From the NCBI GenBank assembly GCA_025506515.1, contig JACCIX010000894.1, positions 67,501 through 131,500 of the forward strand: a stretch of 64,000 nt of DNA. Reading direction: 5' to 3'. A program made the translations under genes and the position numbers. The stretch is from Flaveria trinervia (taxonomy: Eukaryota > Streptophyta > Magnoliopsida > Asterales > Asteraceae). Shown here piece by piece: positions 24,601 to 35,026 of this stretch (position 1 is its first letter; every line of letters begins with the position of its first letter). A model generated the notes under the pieces. That model had not been told where the DNA came from and ran no database searches. It saw nothing but the letters and a program-made list of their open reading frames with translations.

Positions 24601-24955
24601 ACCTTCATACCATGATTGATAAAGACACATCTGTTATGCCCTTTGGGTATGCAGTCACAGCGGTGGAGTCGTGTAGTTGTAATGCCTGACGAATGATGTC
24701 GGCTGTAACGACCACTGGTTTCTGGTTGAAAAGGGACCGAACAGAGATCTGACCGGTAGACTCATCAGTATGAACAAAAGCATTTGACCAGAATTGACTG
24801 AGGGATTCAGGGTAAATGGTTGGATTCAAGAGAAAGGCTGTGCGATATGGGGAATCCACCATTAAGTCAATGGCATTATCATATTTGTTCCAGAAAGCCG
24901 ACTTTGTAAGGTAAGCAACGCAGTTATGTCGTGGTTTCAGACTCATGGTCGCCAT
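21623..24955 (-). pseudogene. Copia-1 third ORF (ORF3), fragmented
   Basis: A coding trace of about 1100 residues lies downstream of pol in several frames. The first segment starts at the ATG at 24955 (MATMSLKPRHNCVAYL) and runs to 24605. It matches in pattern the start of the Copia-2 ORF3 (HNxxAxL..., FW..A.V, IR..., IT.E.IR). Later segments lie at 23716-24321 (Pro/Thr-rich), 23027-23407, 22541-23005 (Lys/Glu-rich, possible coiled coil), 22148-22531 (acidic) and 21623-21964. I see no signal peptide or membrane segment, so an envelope role is not supported. From memory, similar proteins are widespread in Asteraceae copia-like sequences. The function is unknown. Confidence 0.72.
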
Positions 24956-25013
24956 GTTGAGAGAGAGAAGTTCAGAAAATAACGGCTAATGAAACATTAG
25001 AGAAGAGGATAGG

Positions 25014-25021
25014 TATTTATA
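25014..25021 (-). promoter_or_regulatory. Internal TATA box upstream of Copia-1 ORF3
   Basis: The minus strand reads CCCTATAAATACC, a textbook plant TATA box, ending 58 bases before the ORF3 start codon at 24955. A transcription start 25-32 bases downstream would leave a 5' leader of about 30 nt. The adjacent motif array lies directly upstream. Confidence 0.65.
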
Positions 25022-25029
25022 GGGTAGGG

Positions 25030-25725
25030 GTGAGAAAAGGACTGAAGGGTTTGGTGTTAGTCATCAGTAGTTTTAAACCGACTGTTGACTTGGTATTACC
25101 CTTTCAGACGTTGAAACAGCTGAAGTCGTGGTTTTAGGCATCAGCAGTTAGAAAACTACTGAAGACCATGGTTTTGACTTCAGATGATGAAACAACTGAG
25201 GACTTGGTGTTTGTCATCAGTAGTTGTGAAACTACTGAAGACAGTGGTTTTGTCATCAGTTGTTGTAAACAGCTAAAAACTTGGTGTTAGTCATCAGTAG
25301 TTATAAAACTACTGAAGACATGGTTTTGCTTCAGTTGTTTAGAATGAAACAACAATTGTAAAACGACTGAAGAGAAAGTTCTCTTCAGTAGTTTTCGTCA
25401 ATTCATAGCCTTCAGCTGTTTCATACTGTCCTCAACACTTACTCATCAGACTTTGCATCTGCTTTTCAGGTGTTTCATAGACGTCAGTACTTATCTGTTG
25501 TACTGATTTCAGTAGTTGTAACTACATCAGTAGTTGTAACTACATCAGTAGTTTGGAACAGATAAAGTACTTCAGTACTTGTGAGGCATTAGCCGTCAGT
25601 AGTTATAAAAACTACTGAAGGTGAAAGGACTCATCAGTACTTATATGTGACATGGTTACTAATGATCACCAGTACTTTTTACTGAAATCATCAGTAGTTG
25701 TCACTTATTTAGCTGCAGCATACCA
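25030..25725 (-). promoter_or_regulatory. LTR-like ACTACTGAAG motif array between Copia-1 pol and ORF3
   Basis: The whole spacer of about 700 bp is filled with CATCAGTAGTT and AACTACTGAAG units, often as inverted pairs around a short loop, as well as CGACTGAAG and CAGCTGAAG variants. The same vocabulary fills the U3 of the Copia-1 LTR. It lies directly between the end of RNase H (25730) and the internal TATA box. No coding potential is seen. Confidence 0.75.
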
Positions 25726-25729
25726 AGCC

Positions 25730-26280
25730 TTAAACAAGGTTTTGGAAAGTAGAACTATCCAAAGGCTTAGTAAAAATATCTGCAAGCTCATCAGCTAGGC
25801 ACAAAATAGGATCAATCAGACCTTTCAAAACAATCCGAATAAAGTGATGTCTGATCTCTATATGTTTGGTCCTAGAGTGCTGGACTGGATTTTTGACAAT
25901 ACACAAAGCTGAAGCACTATCCATTAATAATGGAGTCTTAGTCTCTGTAATGCCATAATCCAGAAGTTGGTTCTGAAGCCAGAGTACATGAGAAGGCAAC
26001 TTGCAGCAGCAATGTACTCGGCCTTAGCAGTTGATGTAGCAACAGATGTTGTTTCTTACTCTGCCAAGAAATCAAACAGTTGCCTAGGAATTGACAACCA
26101 CCAGAAGTTGACTTTCTAGTTAACTTACACCCTGCAAGTCACTATCTGAAAAAGCAACTAATTTGCAAGAGTGTCCAGGGAATACCATAAACCCAGAGAT
26201 TGTGTACCTTGCAAATATCTAAAGATTCTCTTGACTGCAATCAAATGAGACTCTTTAGGAGCAGCCTGAAATCTGGGGGA
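25730..26280 (-). pseudogene. pol: Copia-1 RNase H and RT remnant
   Basis: The C-terminal copia RNase H reads clearly (TKHIEIRHHFIR, LADIFTKPL). Upstream pieces in other frames include KRIFRYLQGT near 26200-26240, the usual RT-RNase H junction. Stops and shifts separate these pieces. Confidence 0.82.
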
Positions 26281-27000
26281 AGAGGAACCAGTTCCCACAC
26301 TTGTTGTTTCTTGAACTGAAGTAGCTCAAGCTGCATGGCTTCAACCCATCCATTGTCTCTCAAAGCAACATGGTAGTTCTTTGGCTCTAGCTGACTGATG
26401 AAGAGAGCATAGAAGCAGAAGTTAGACAATTGACTTTTTGTTGAAACACCAGCATTGATATCACCAATAATCTGAGACATGGGTGATTCTTCAGTTCTTG
26501 ATAAACAATGAGGTTTGTGCAAGTGTTTGTAGGACCTTCAACAGCAGCAGATGTTGATGCCAGACTCTTGAAACCAAGAATTAGATGGTAACTCAAAAGA
26601 TGTAGAGGAATCAGAGATCTCATCAGCATTTGTTGTGGATGGAACTGCTGAAGCTACAGGAACATCAAATTTAGCAGACACAGGCAGTTGGTCACTAAAC
26701 TTGAAGAGGTGAGTATTGATATTATCATCATCATCAATACCACCAGGTGGAAGACATGCTGCAGAAGATGATTTATCCACAGGATCTGCAACAGCTGGAG
26801 GTTGATAAGGAATATATTGCAGTATGTCCAAATCAAACAACTCCACAGGGTTTTGTGGAATCTTGTCCATAGGAGATTCATTAAACTTCACATGCAAAGT
26901 TTCTTCAACTATCTTTGTTCTGCAGTTGAAGACTCTGTATGCCTTGCAAGTAGATGAAATAACCAACAAAATACCCTGCATCCACCTTAGGATCAAATTA
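26281..27000 (-). pseudogene. pol: Copia-1 pol: integrase C-terminus and start of RT, RT core deleted
   Basis: The RT start is recognisable (EAMQLELLQFKKQQVWELVPLP), trimmed here to its key phrase QVWELVPLP. It is followed immediately by the sequence that normally precedes KRIFRYL. The fingers and palm, including Tyr-Val-Asp-Asp, are therefore missing at a junction near 26280. Copia-2 keeps about 750 bp between the same landmarks. The upstream 26538-26996 segment is the variable Ser/Pro-rich linker between integrase and RT. Confidence 0.78.
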
Positions 27001-27832
27001 TGGAGTTGATCCTTTGTGTTGAGAATAAAACAAGGGACACCAAATGCTTTGAAAAAGAAATTAGAGGAGCCAAGTGATGGAGAACTTCATATGGAGTCTT
27101 CATCAACCTTGATTTACTAAGACTCTATTCTGCACATAGCAAGCTGTGTTGACAACCTCAGCCCAAAAGGTCAGTGGCAACCAGAGTCAGCCAGCATGGA
27201 CCTTGCAGCTTCAATAGGGTCCTGTTATTTCTCTCACTACTCCATTTTGTTTTGGAGTCCTTGGTATGCTAAACTGCCTTTTGATTCCCTTTGAAAGATA
27301 GAAGTCCATCAGTGTATGGTTCTGAATTCAGTTCCATTGTCACTCCTAATACACTTGACTGGAAGGGAATACTGCTTCTCAATATACAACACAAAGTGAA
27401 TATCTTTTGAGCAACCTCATCCTTTGACTGTAGAAAGAAAGTCCATACAAATCTGGAGTAATCATCCACAATTACCAGACAGTAGTATTTCTTCGTGCCA
27501 TGCTCATTACTCTCACAGGACCAAATAGATCCATATGCAGTAATTGCAAGCAGGCAGTGGACTTAGGCTCTTCAATAGGATGGAATGAGACTTGTGCTGT
27601 TTTCCTTTTAAACAAGCAGTGCAGGTTCATCACAGTGGAACTCCTTTATTGGTAAGCCTCTAACTAAACTATTGTGGATAAGCTGATTCATGTTTTTGAA
27701 ATTAACATGACCCACCTTCTGTGCCACAGTTTAGATTCTTGAGAAGAGGCTTTGGAAAATAAGCAAGGATTGCCTCTGAGATCTATTTTCTTGGAAAGAT
27801 CTAAGGCATACACTCTTCCTGTCCTGTGGCTC
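27001..27832 (-). pseudogene. pol: Copia-1 integrase
   Basis: The integrase core is present in fragments: DDYSRFVWTFFLQSKDE near 27420-27470 holds the first catalytic Asp region. Later pieces (CERSNRTL-like context and GxPLxFW-type region near 27040-27260) are scattered over three frames. Many indels make it non-functional. Confidence 0.75.
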
Positions 27833-28190
27833 TCAGGAGAGTGTGATCATCAACACCTTATCAATCAAATGCAGGACTTTGGATGACAGAATCCTACAGT
27901 TCTGACTGGTGAAAAGAGCAACATGGCCTTTATCACACATTTGACTGACACTCAAGAGATTGTACTTGAGATTTTCCACATGATTAACATCATCAAACTT
28001 ATTTCTCCATGGAGACAAAGCCATTTCCAATGATGTAACCCCTAGCATCATTGCCAAAAGAAACAAACCCCTTCTTTCCTTGAGAGTAGTCATGAAGAAG
28101 AGAGCTGTTTCCAGTCATGTGCATAGATCCCCCACTGTCTACATACCAAATGCTACTTTGCATGTTGAAGAACCCTGCAATAATAAACAA
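27833..28190 (-). pseudogene. pol: Copia-1 protease and pre-integrase region
   Basis: The copia protease active site reads WYVDSGGSMHMTGN near 28110-28160 on the minus strand, with the Asp-Ser-Gly triad present. NLLSVSQMCDKGH, typical of the protease-to-integrase segment, follows in a shifted frame. Confidence 0.83.
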
Positions 28191-30993
28191 TCAGTTAGTT
28201 TTGGAGACCCAAACCTTTTGGTTTTGGGCCTGGTCTCATCAACAGATGGTAAACTAACAGGTTATTGGAAACAACAGCCTGAGAGGAAGAAGACGGTGAA
28301 GAAGAGGAATCCTTTGGCTTGGACCTCCTTTTCTGTGGTTTCAACATAGGAGCATCTAATTGGTTAACTCTTCCCAATAGATGTGAACCATCATAACCAG
28401 CTGTGTCTGTTTTGTGATAAAGCTTTCAGCTCATCAGACACATTGCCAGTGGAGTTTGATAAGTTCCTATGTTGCACCTTCTTCTTCTGAGCAATCTCAG
28501 CTGTCACCTGTTTAACCCTTCCCTTTTGGATTTCTTGTGGACTTTAGGGTTACAGGATTTGATGTTGCTGATACAAATGTGGTCTCAAACTCAGTTTTCA
28601 TTTTTACCATTTTCTCTTTAATTTCCTTTTATGTTTGAGTTTGGAACCTCTTTTGTACCAGCAATCATCAGTAAGATGATTGAACAAACCACATACTTCA
28701 CATGGTTTCTTCTTCATCTTATGTTGATCATCAACTAAAGAGGGTGAAGCAACTGAAGACTTGCTCTTCAGTGCTTTGGAAGCGTTGTTTGCTTTCTTGA
28801 CTTCCTCTTTAGTAGTCTTCAAACTCTTTCTACTGACAGTTTTCTTCTTTTCAGTACTGGCAGGAGTTGGAGTTTGAACTTCAGGTGTTAAATCTTGCTC
28901 TCTAGTCCTTTCAGGACTTTTAGAATGAACTCCTGAGTTGATCAATTCATTGATCATGTGAGTGTCACAGTGGAACCATCAACATCAGCTGATAGGTTCT
29001 AGAGGGCTTGGTGCTGACTTCTACTTCTGATTGTGCTGTATCAGAAAGTAGATCACATGATAAATGGATTGGTTATTACTCTCACCATCAGATTTACCTC
29101 TGCTCTGGGAGTAAAAATCTGTAGGTGGAGCAGTGTGATTGTAACCAATGCCAAACTTCACATTGGAAGCAGATTGCTTACTAAGAAGCATTTCAAAACC
29201 TTTGCATGATTGTACCCATCTATCACACTCTACCTGGGTGACTGCAAGGGTTTCTTGAGATCTTTATACTTCTCTAGAAGTATCTCTTCCCTAGCCTTAT
29301 CATCAGTTATATGGCATTAAGTTTGTAAATCTCATCATTCTTATCATTAAGCACAGACTCAAATTCAGCTTTGCTTTTGGAATTATTTGTTCTAGCTCAA
29401 TGTTCTTGTGATTAAAGCTACATTTGCTTCTTTAATAGATGCAAATGCTGCTATGCAGTTTCAGAACAAATTTGGCTTTTGCCTCAGAGGATACCTGTGA
29501 TACCTTTGGTGTAGAGGCATTAGTGGATGAAGTGACAGAATCCAAAGCCATAAGAGCTAGATTTCCAAAGGGACTTCACCACCATGTTGACCAGCACCTG
29601 AGAACAGTTGTTCATGACCAGACAAGTCATCTGGTAAACTGCTCCAGTCAACAACTCCTGGAGTGAAGAAGCTGTGTGTTGAGGTTGAGTTTGTTGATGA
29701 GATTGGGAAGGTTGTGGTTCAGGCAATGCTTGTGGTTGTTGTGCAATTGGAGCTTGAACAGGATTTGGTTGAGGCATATAATACAGGGATAAGGATATGA
29801 CATTGACCCTGGGGAACAAAGTATGCAGGAGATCTAGGATGAATGATGACCAGAACCGGCAGAATGTTGCCCTCTGTTTTGTGGACTAGTACTAGGAAAA
29901 GTCACAAAGGGTGCAAAAGAATTAGATCCAGTTGATCTACACTCTCTTGCAAAGTGTCCCAGCCTTGGCATTTGTGACACCTCAACTTACTCTTGTCAAA
30001 ACCAACTTTGGTTTGCCAGAGAGTCCAGGAAATTTCCTGCCAGTTCTCTTATAGAACTTCTGAGATCTGATATTAATCAGTGCATTTGGCTCAAGAATAT
30101 CCATCTCTTCTAGATCATCATCAACTATTCCTTTCAAATCATCCATGATGAAGCATAAATTGTCACTATTACTGCCAGAATGACTCTCAATACCAACAAA
30201 TGCATGATCAGAACTATTGAAGAGAAATCAATATGCTCATCATAATTGCTTTCAGATGCAGCATATTTGACTCATGACCAACCAAGGCAGTATTCCTGGT
30301 ACAAAGTATCAGTGAGCTTTCCTGATGAGACAGTTTCCTCTTCTGCTCTATCTCTCTTTCGAATGTAAGCAGTTTTCCATGAAGTTGGGTGAGAGATAGG
30401 CTATCCAGATTTGCACTGGAGCGTAGGCAATAGTGTATGTGTCCCATCTCTCAGGCAGTGATCTGAGGAACCGTTTTCATCTGGCTATTGGTGTATCCTG
30501 TTTCACCATTTTCAGCTCAGAGATCAAGCAGGAAAATCGCTCAAACTGTTGAGTCAGTGTCTCACCCCTTTCTATGATAGAATGTCTTATATTGTTGGGC
30601 AAGGATTTCTCTGTTGTTTGCTAAGACTCATCTGTGCCACCGAATGTTCCTTCAGGGCATTCCAGAGATCATGAGCAGTTTCATGATGCATAAGCCCTGA
30701 ATAGATTTCATTAGGCAGTGCCATGGCCAGAATTCCATGGGCTTTAGCATCAATCTCAAACAGTTTCCGATTTATCAGAGTATTGTTCCTTCTTCTTCGG
30801 AACCATTTGATTGGTTCGGATTGTTCACCATAGGCTTATGTGGTCCATGTACCACAGATGTCCAACAACCTGAACTGTTAACAGACAGGTGATGAAGCAT
30901 TCTTCGCTGCCATATGTTATACTTGGTCCTAACCAGCATCGGAGGCTTGGTTGAGGAACCGGTATTGTGAGGATCATTAGAAGGAGTAGTCAT
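28191..30993 (-). pseudogene. gag: Copia-1 gag
   Basis: The start is the ATG at 30993 (MTTPSNDPHN...), which leads into KYNIWQRRMLHHL, the usual copia Gag opening. Only short frames remain downstream. A zinc-knuckle-like CEVCGLFNHLTDDC is at about 28650-28690, ahead of a Lys-rich tail. A Pro/Gln-rich stretch lies at 29650-29800. At about 2.8 kb the region is long for Gag and includes the linker to protease. Confidence 0.75.
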
Positions 30994-31216
30994 CTCAGAT
31001 CAATCAAATTCAATTAAGCTAAAACAGATTTAGAACAAAAACAGAAAACCAATTGAACCAAGAGAGATCTCAAAATAAATGAACGAAAGCGACAGAAATT
31101 CAGTAATCTATAACCAGTTCTTGCGAATATGCTAATTCAATCAACATAGATATCAATTAGCAGTTTCAATGATCAATTGTTAGATCGATCAATGATTAAC
31201 CTGCTCTGATACCACT
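30994..31216 (-). other. Copia-1 leader with primer binding site
   Basis: On the minus strand TGGTATCAGAGC (31203-31214) follows the LTR after two bases and matches initiator Met-tRNA. The rest is an AT-rich leader of about 190 bp. Confidence 0.85.
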
Positions 31217-32128
31217 TGTTAGGATCAGTGATTTACGTTTGATGATTAGAGAGTATAGCAGCGAATTCTAACAATGAATTGGCCAATTCACAAGAACGAA
31301 AAGATATTCAATGAAGAACAAAAAGGTTATAGATAGAGAGAATTCTGCAAATATATTTCATTCAATATTCGCTTTCGTGGTAACGGAATGTCACGCTTAC
31401 AATTAGGTCGACACCTCTTATATAAGAGATGTGACGTCTGCTGATGTCACTTGATAGTGACATCTAACAGAATTATTCCAAAAAAAACAAACTACTGAAG
31501 ATGTCAAAACAGCTGGCATCTTCTACAAAAATACTAAGTGTTATCAGTTACTACAACTACTGAAAAAACATAAAACTATGATACTACAACGACTGAAGAA
31601 CAAGCTCTTCAGTCGTTTTACAAATACTGAAAGTAAAAACATAAACTACTGATATCACAACTACTGAAGAAGTACTCTTCAGCTGTTGTGACAAACTACT
31701 GAAACTTCAGTACTTGGTCTTCAGACTTGAACTTCAGACGTTTCATCAGCTGATGACTTCAGTAGATATCACCAGCTGATGTGTCTTCAGTCTTTGTCTT
31801 CAGACTTTGTACACCAGTGTTGATCTTCGGCACTTGTAGACTCTTCAGCTGTTGTACTTCAGTACTTTGGTCTTCAGCTTCAGCACTTTGTTCTCAGTGT
31901 TCAGCTTCAGACTTGTGTTCTTCAGCTGTTCAGCTTCAGCACTTGTGTCTTCAGCTATTGAGCTTAGCACTTTAGTCTTCAGCTGTTGAAGTCTTCAGCA
32001 CTTGATCTTCAGCTGTTGGAGTTTTCAGCACTTGTCGAACTGCTGATGAAGCCTTCAGCAGTTGTTGTGATATCATGTGGGACTTAGAGGTTTTCTGATC
32101 TTGGCTCATTGGTTCTTTTGGTCCAACA
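31217..32128 (-). repeat. Copia-1 5' LTR (912 bp)
   Basis: It matches the 3' LTR over its full length with scattered one- to four-base deletions. It carries the same TATA box, stem-loops and CTTCAGCTGTT array. The similarity implies recent insertion. Confidence 0.92.
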
Positions 32129-32552
32129 GCGCAGCTGTGCCGTTTCCATCAAAAGTAGGGGGCTTGCATCTCATAAAAGCCCCATAATTACATCCTTGTG
32201 CCGTCTCCGGCGCAGGCTCTTCTTCTTCCTCCTCGTCATCAGATAGAACCGTTTCCGGCTCTGGTTGTTCCTGTTCTCCAGAGGATCTGTTCTTTCTTTT
32301 CTTTCCCCTTCTCGTACAGCCTTAATAACTTCAGTCACCACAGACGGTAAGATGTCTGCATGACCTGATGGACTTCTTCTACAACAACCTCCTTACTGAG
32401 GCTCTCAGATTGGCGCTTTCGTCGCCACCCTCCGGATGAGGGGTCTCTGGTTCTTCATGAACCACCCTCTCAACTCTGGGTCTCCCTCTTTGGTTTGTGG
32501 TTCAGCACCGTGACCTCCACCCTTGAAGCTTTCGAAGATCTACCTCGGCCAT
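32129..32552 (-). pseudogene. gag: Gypsy-B1 gag N-terminus (right of the Copia-1 insertion)
   Basis: On the minus strand the ATG at 32552 starts a Gly/Arg-rich segment. A VHEEPETPHPEGGDESANLRAS-type region and an acidic run follow before the copia insertion, matching Gypsy-B2 at 50290-50700. Several frameshifts and stops are present. Confidence 0.8.
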
Positions 32553-32891
32553 CACACGCACACTGAAAGATTCAAACACCAACACAATCATTCAAGGGAA
32601 CATCTTAGTTATGTTAGTATAGTAAGTCCCTAATTATAGTGGCTAGTTGTGATTAGCATTACTTTACTCTTCACACCCAAAGCATACCTGTCCTGACTAC
32701 ATCAGTATTTAAATCCACATGCAACACATACACATACCATGCGCAATAAAACCGGTTAACTTTACAAAAATACCTGATGGCACGTAGCTACTCAGATGGG
32801 CATCCCACTCCCTTTCCAGCCCATTCTCAGTTTAAGATTAGGTTTATTTTGAAATTTACCCATTCACTTAAACCTGGCTCTGATACCAACT
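32553..32891 (-). other. Gypsy-B1 leader with primer binding site
   Basis: On the minus strand TGGTATCAGAGCC occupies 32876-32888, three bases inside the LTR, and matches initiator Met-tRNA. The rest is a non-coding leader of about 320 bp, similar to 49958-50289 in Gypsy-B2. Confidence 0.87.
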
Positions 32892-34597
32892 TGCAAGGCC
32901 CGTTCCCGGGACGCTTACAGTTGGGTTCTCATTGCACATAAAACCTATAATTACATTTGAGTTTCATAAAATCGCAGCGGAAAACTAAACAATCTTTCAT
33001 TTATGTTCATTCATACTTCGTTCTTCATACAAAATCTTTCTGTTCATTTACACTTTCGTTCCTTCCAAGTCTGTTGCAACAGCAGGGTCGCTCACCTTAT
33101 TAACAATCCCAACGACTTCGCGCTATCCGAGTCTGTTGCAACCATATAGTTGCTCACCCCAATTGCCAATTTCAACGATAGCATGCTTTTCGAGTCTCTT
33201 GCAACCATAGGGTTGCTCACCTCATGGCAACTTCACAATACGCGTTGTCCGAGTCTGTGCAACCGTAGGGGTGCTCACCTCATAGCAATCGAGGATTGCA
33301 TACCATCCGAGTCTGTTGCAACAACAGGGTTGCTCACCTCATTGCCATTCTCATTGATGGCACGCTATCCGAGTCTTGCAACAATCGAGTTGCTCACCTC
33401 ATATGTGCTTGCAAGCCTTTCCTCGTTCGTTCATCATTCAATAATGCAGCATTCTTACTTTATGTTCCCCTTCATTATCTTCACTTTAGTTACATAACTT
33501 CATTCAATCATAACATGACACATAAGGCCACAAGAAAGATAACATACATCAATTAAGGAAAATATCATACACATTCATCATCATCTACAGGGCAACATCA
33601 TACCTACGTAACAAGCCTAAACATGCAACATCATCATCGTCATGCCCAACATGCACTCTAAGGCCCCAATCGTCATCTTACATGCTCTTACAGGAACCTT
33701 TACGTCAAAACATACATCTGCACTTTCCCCGAAAGTCAGAAGTCAAACTTCACTTTCCTCGGGTGTGACAGCCCTACTCGGGCGTATGGACACCTTCAGT
33801 CGCATGGCCTCCATGCGACTGAACATCATGCGAATGAACCAATACGGATGAACACCTATGCGAATGAACATCCAGTCGTGCGAATGGACAATGCGGATGG
33901 ACCTCATGCGAATAGGATTAATGCGGATGAGCACTTATGCGACTGGACCTTCAATCGTGCTAATGGACATTCAATCGTGCGAATGGATCCCAATCGCACC
34001 CTAATCGGCCGTATGGCCTCCATTCGGCCTCCAGTCGGTCGCTTAGCCCTAACTTATGCAGATGCAGTTCATCCCGACTGCAGCCGAGGGTTTTCGGCCC
34101 CAAACTCATCAAAACCCATTTTAAGCCCAAATCGACCATCCTAAACCTTAGGGATGCATACCACAACACCATTCAAGCACACACAAGCTCACAATCAAGC
34201 CACAAACGCACATACATACACATACACAAACGGGTCAACATACACACACTCCAAAAACCCGATTTCAGATGTGTTCCAGCCCCAAAATCGTTAGAAAACA
34301 AGTAAAAGTGGGGTTCTAGAACCACACAAATGAGCACAACGACAAGAGCTCGATTTGGCTTGCTACACGATGATTTTGGCGACCCGAACTAACTCGAACC
34401 AACTTTTCTCTTTCTCTCTTCTTCTCTCTATGAACTCTGAAATGTGGGGTGTGTGGGGAGAGTGGGCTGCCCTCTCCCTACTAATATCACCACATTTCCC
34501 AACTTTTCTTTGTTGGCGAGTTTGGTCCCTCGACTTTGAACTTTATTTTCTTTTCTTTCTTCACCGGCTTCAAAATAATAAATATCCGGGTGTTACA
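32892..34597 (-). repeat. Gypsy-B1 5' LTR (1706 bp)
   Basis: It matches 14510-16242 in order and content, including the ~61-bp tandem array (33064-33405) and TCGCA motif array (33785-34030). Most differences are small deletions in this copy, with few substitutions. The AAAAG duplication follows at 34598-34602. Confidence 0.92.
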
Positions 34598-34602
34598 AAA
34601 AG

Positions 34603-35026
34603 TTTGAGACTTGTAAAAATTTGTTGAGGTTTGATTGTTGCATTGTTCATAACATCCCTAATCACTATATTCACTAACCTATGACTTGGCTTGCCATCTT
34701 TTATATAATCTATGTATTAAAAACTATGGAATGCTCACCAACTTTATTGTTGACCCCCTTTATTTAATAATATGTTTCAGGAATGCCCAAGTTTGATATC
34801 TACTCTTTGAAGCTGCACATCTAGAATGGACCTAGATAAATAAGTGAATTAAACTGACTTGTTACCTTTTATGTTATGTTTTTTATTTCTTTGAGACTTA
34901 AGCTTGTAATGATACAATTTAATTTTATGATTAATTTATATTTGGGTTATTAATAGCGTTATGTGGCTGTGAACGATCTTAACTCTCACTCCTCGACGTT
35001 TCCGCCGTCAAGGTTGGGGTGTGACA
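34603..35026 (+). repeat. Gypsy-A LTR B, second part
   Basis: It resumes LTR homology after the AAAAG duplication and ends at GGGGTGTGACA, matching 6558-6981. The following five bases, GGGAA (35027-35031), should be the target duplication of the whole Gypsy-A array if it is an intact insertion. Confidence 0.9.

Larger units (their letters stand above)
20487..32128 (-). mobile_element. Copia-1: Ty1/copia element with third ORF, nested in Gypsy-B1 gag
   Basis: Its LTRs at 20487-21408 and 31217-32128 both read TGTTAGGAT...GGTCCAACA on the plus strand. GCAGC precedes it at 20482-20486, and GCAGC recurs at 32131-32135, two bases from the right end, so the target duplication is imperfect. On the minus strand the order is gag, protease, integrase, RT remnant and RNase H, the copia order. 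A spacer and a large third ORF follow. At 11.6 kb it is long for copia, although its RT core is deleted. Confidence 0.92.
14510..34597 (-). mobile_element. Gypsy-B1: Ty3/gypsy chromovirus nested in Gypsy-A LTR B
   Basis: Terminal repeats at 14510-16242 and 32892-34597 read TGTAAGG...GTGTTACA on the plus strand. The element is bounded by a perfect 5-bp duplication AAAAG (14505-14509 and 34598-34602). Gag-pol lies on the minus strand with a primer site at 32876-32888 and a purine tract at 16245-16260. Copia-1 (20487-32128) splits gag. Without it the element is about 8.4 kb. The two LTRs are very similar, with differences dominated by small deletions, which suggests a young insertion or sequence errors. 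Confidence 0.94.

Noticed and set aside
21623..24955. Retroviral-type envelope gene
   Set aside because: It is in the right place after pol, but no signal peptide, membrane segment or glycoprotein pattern is visible.
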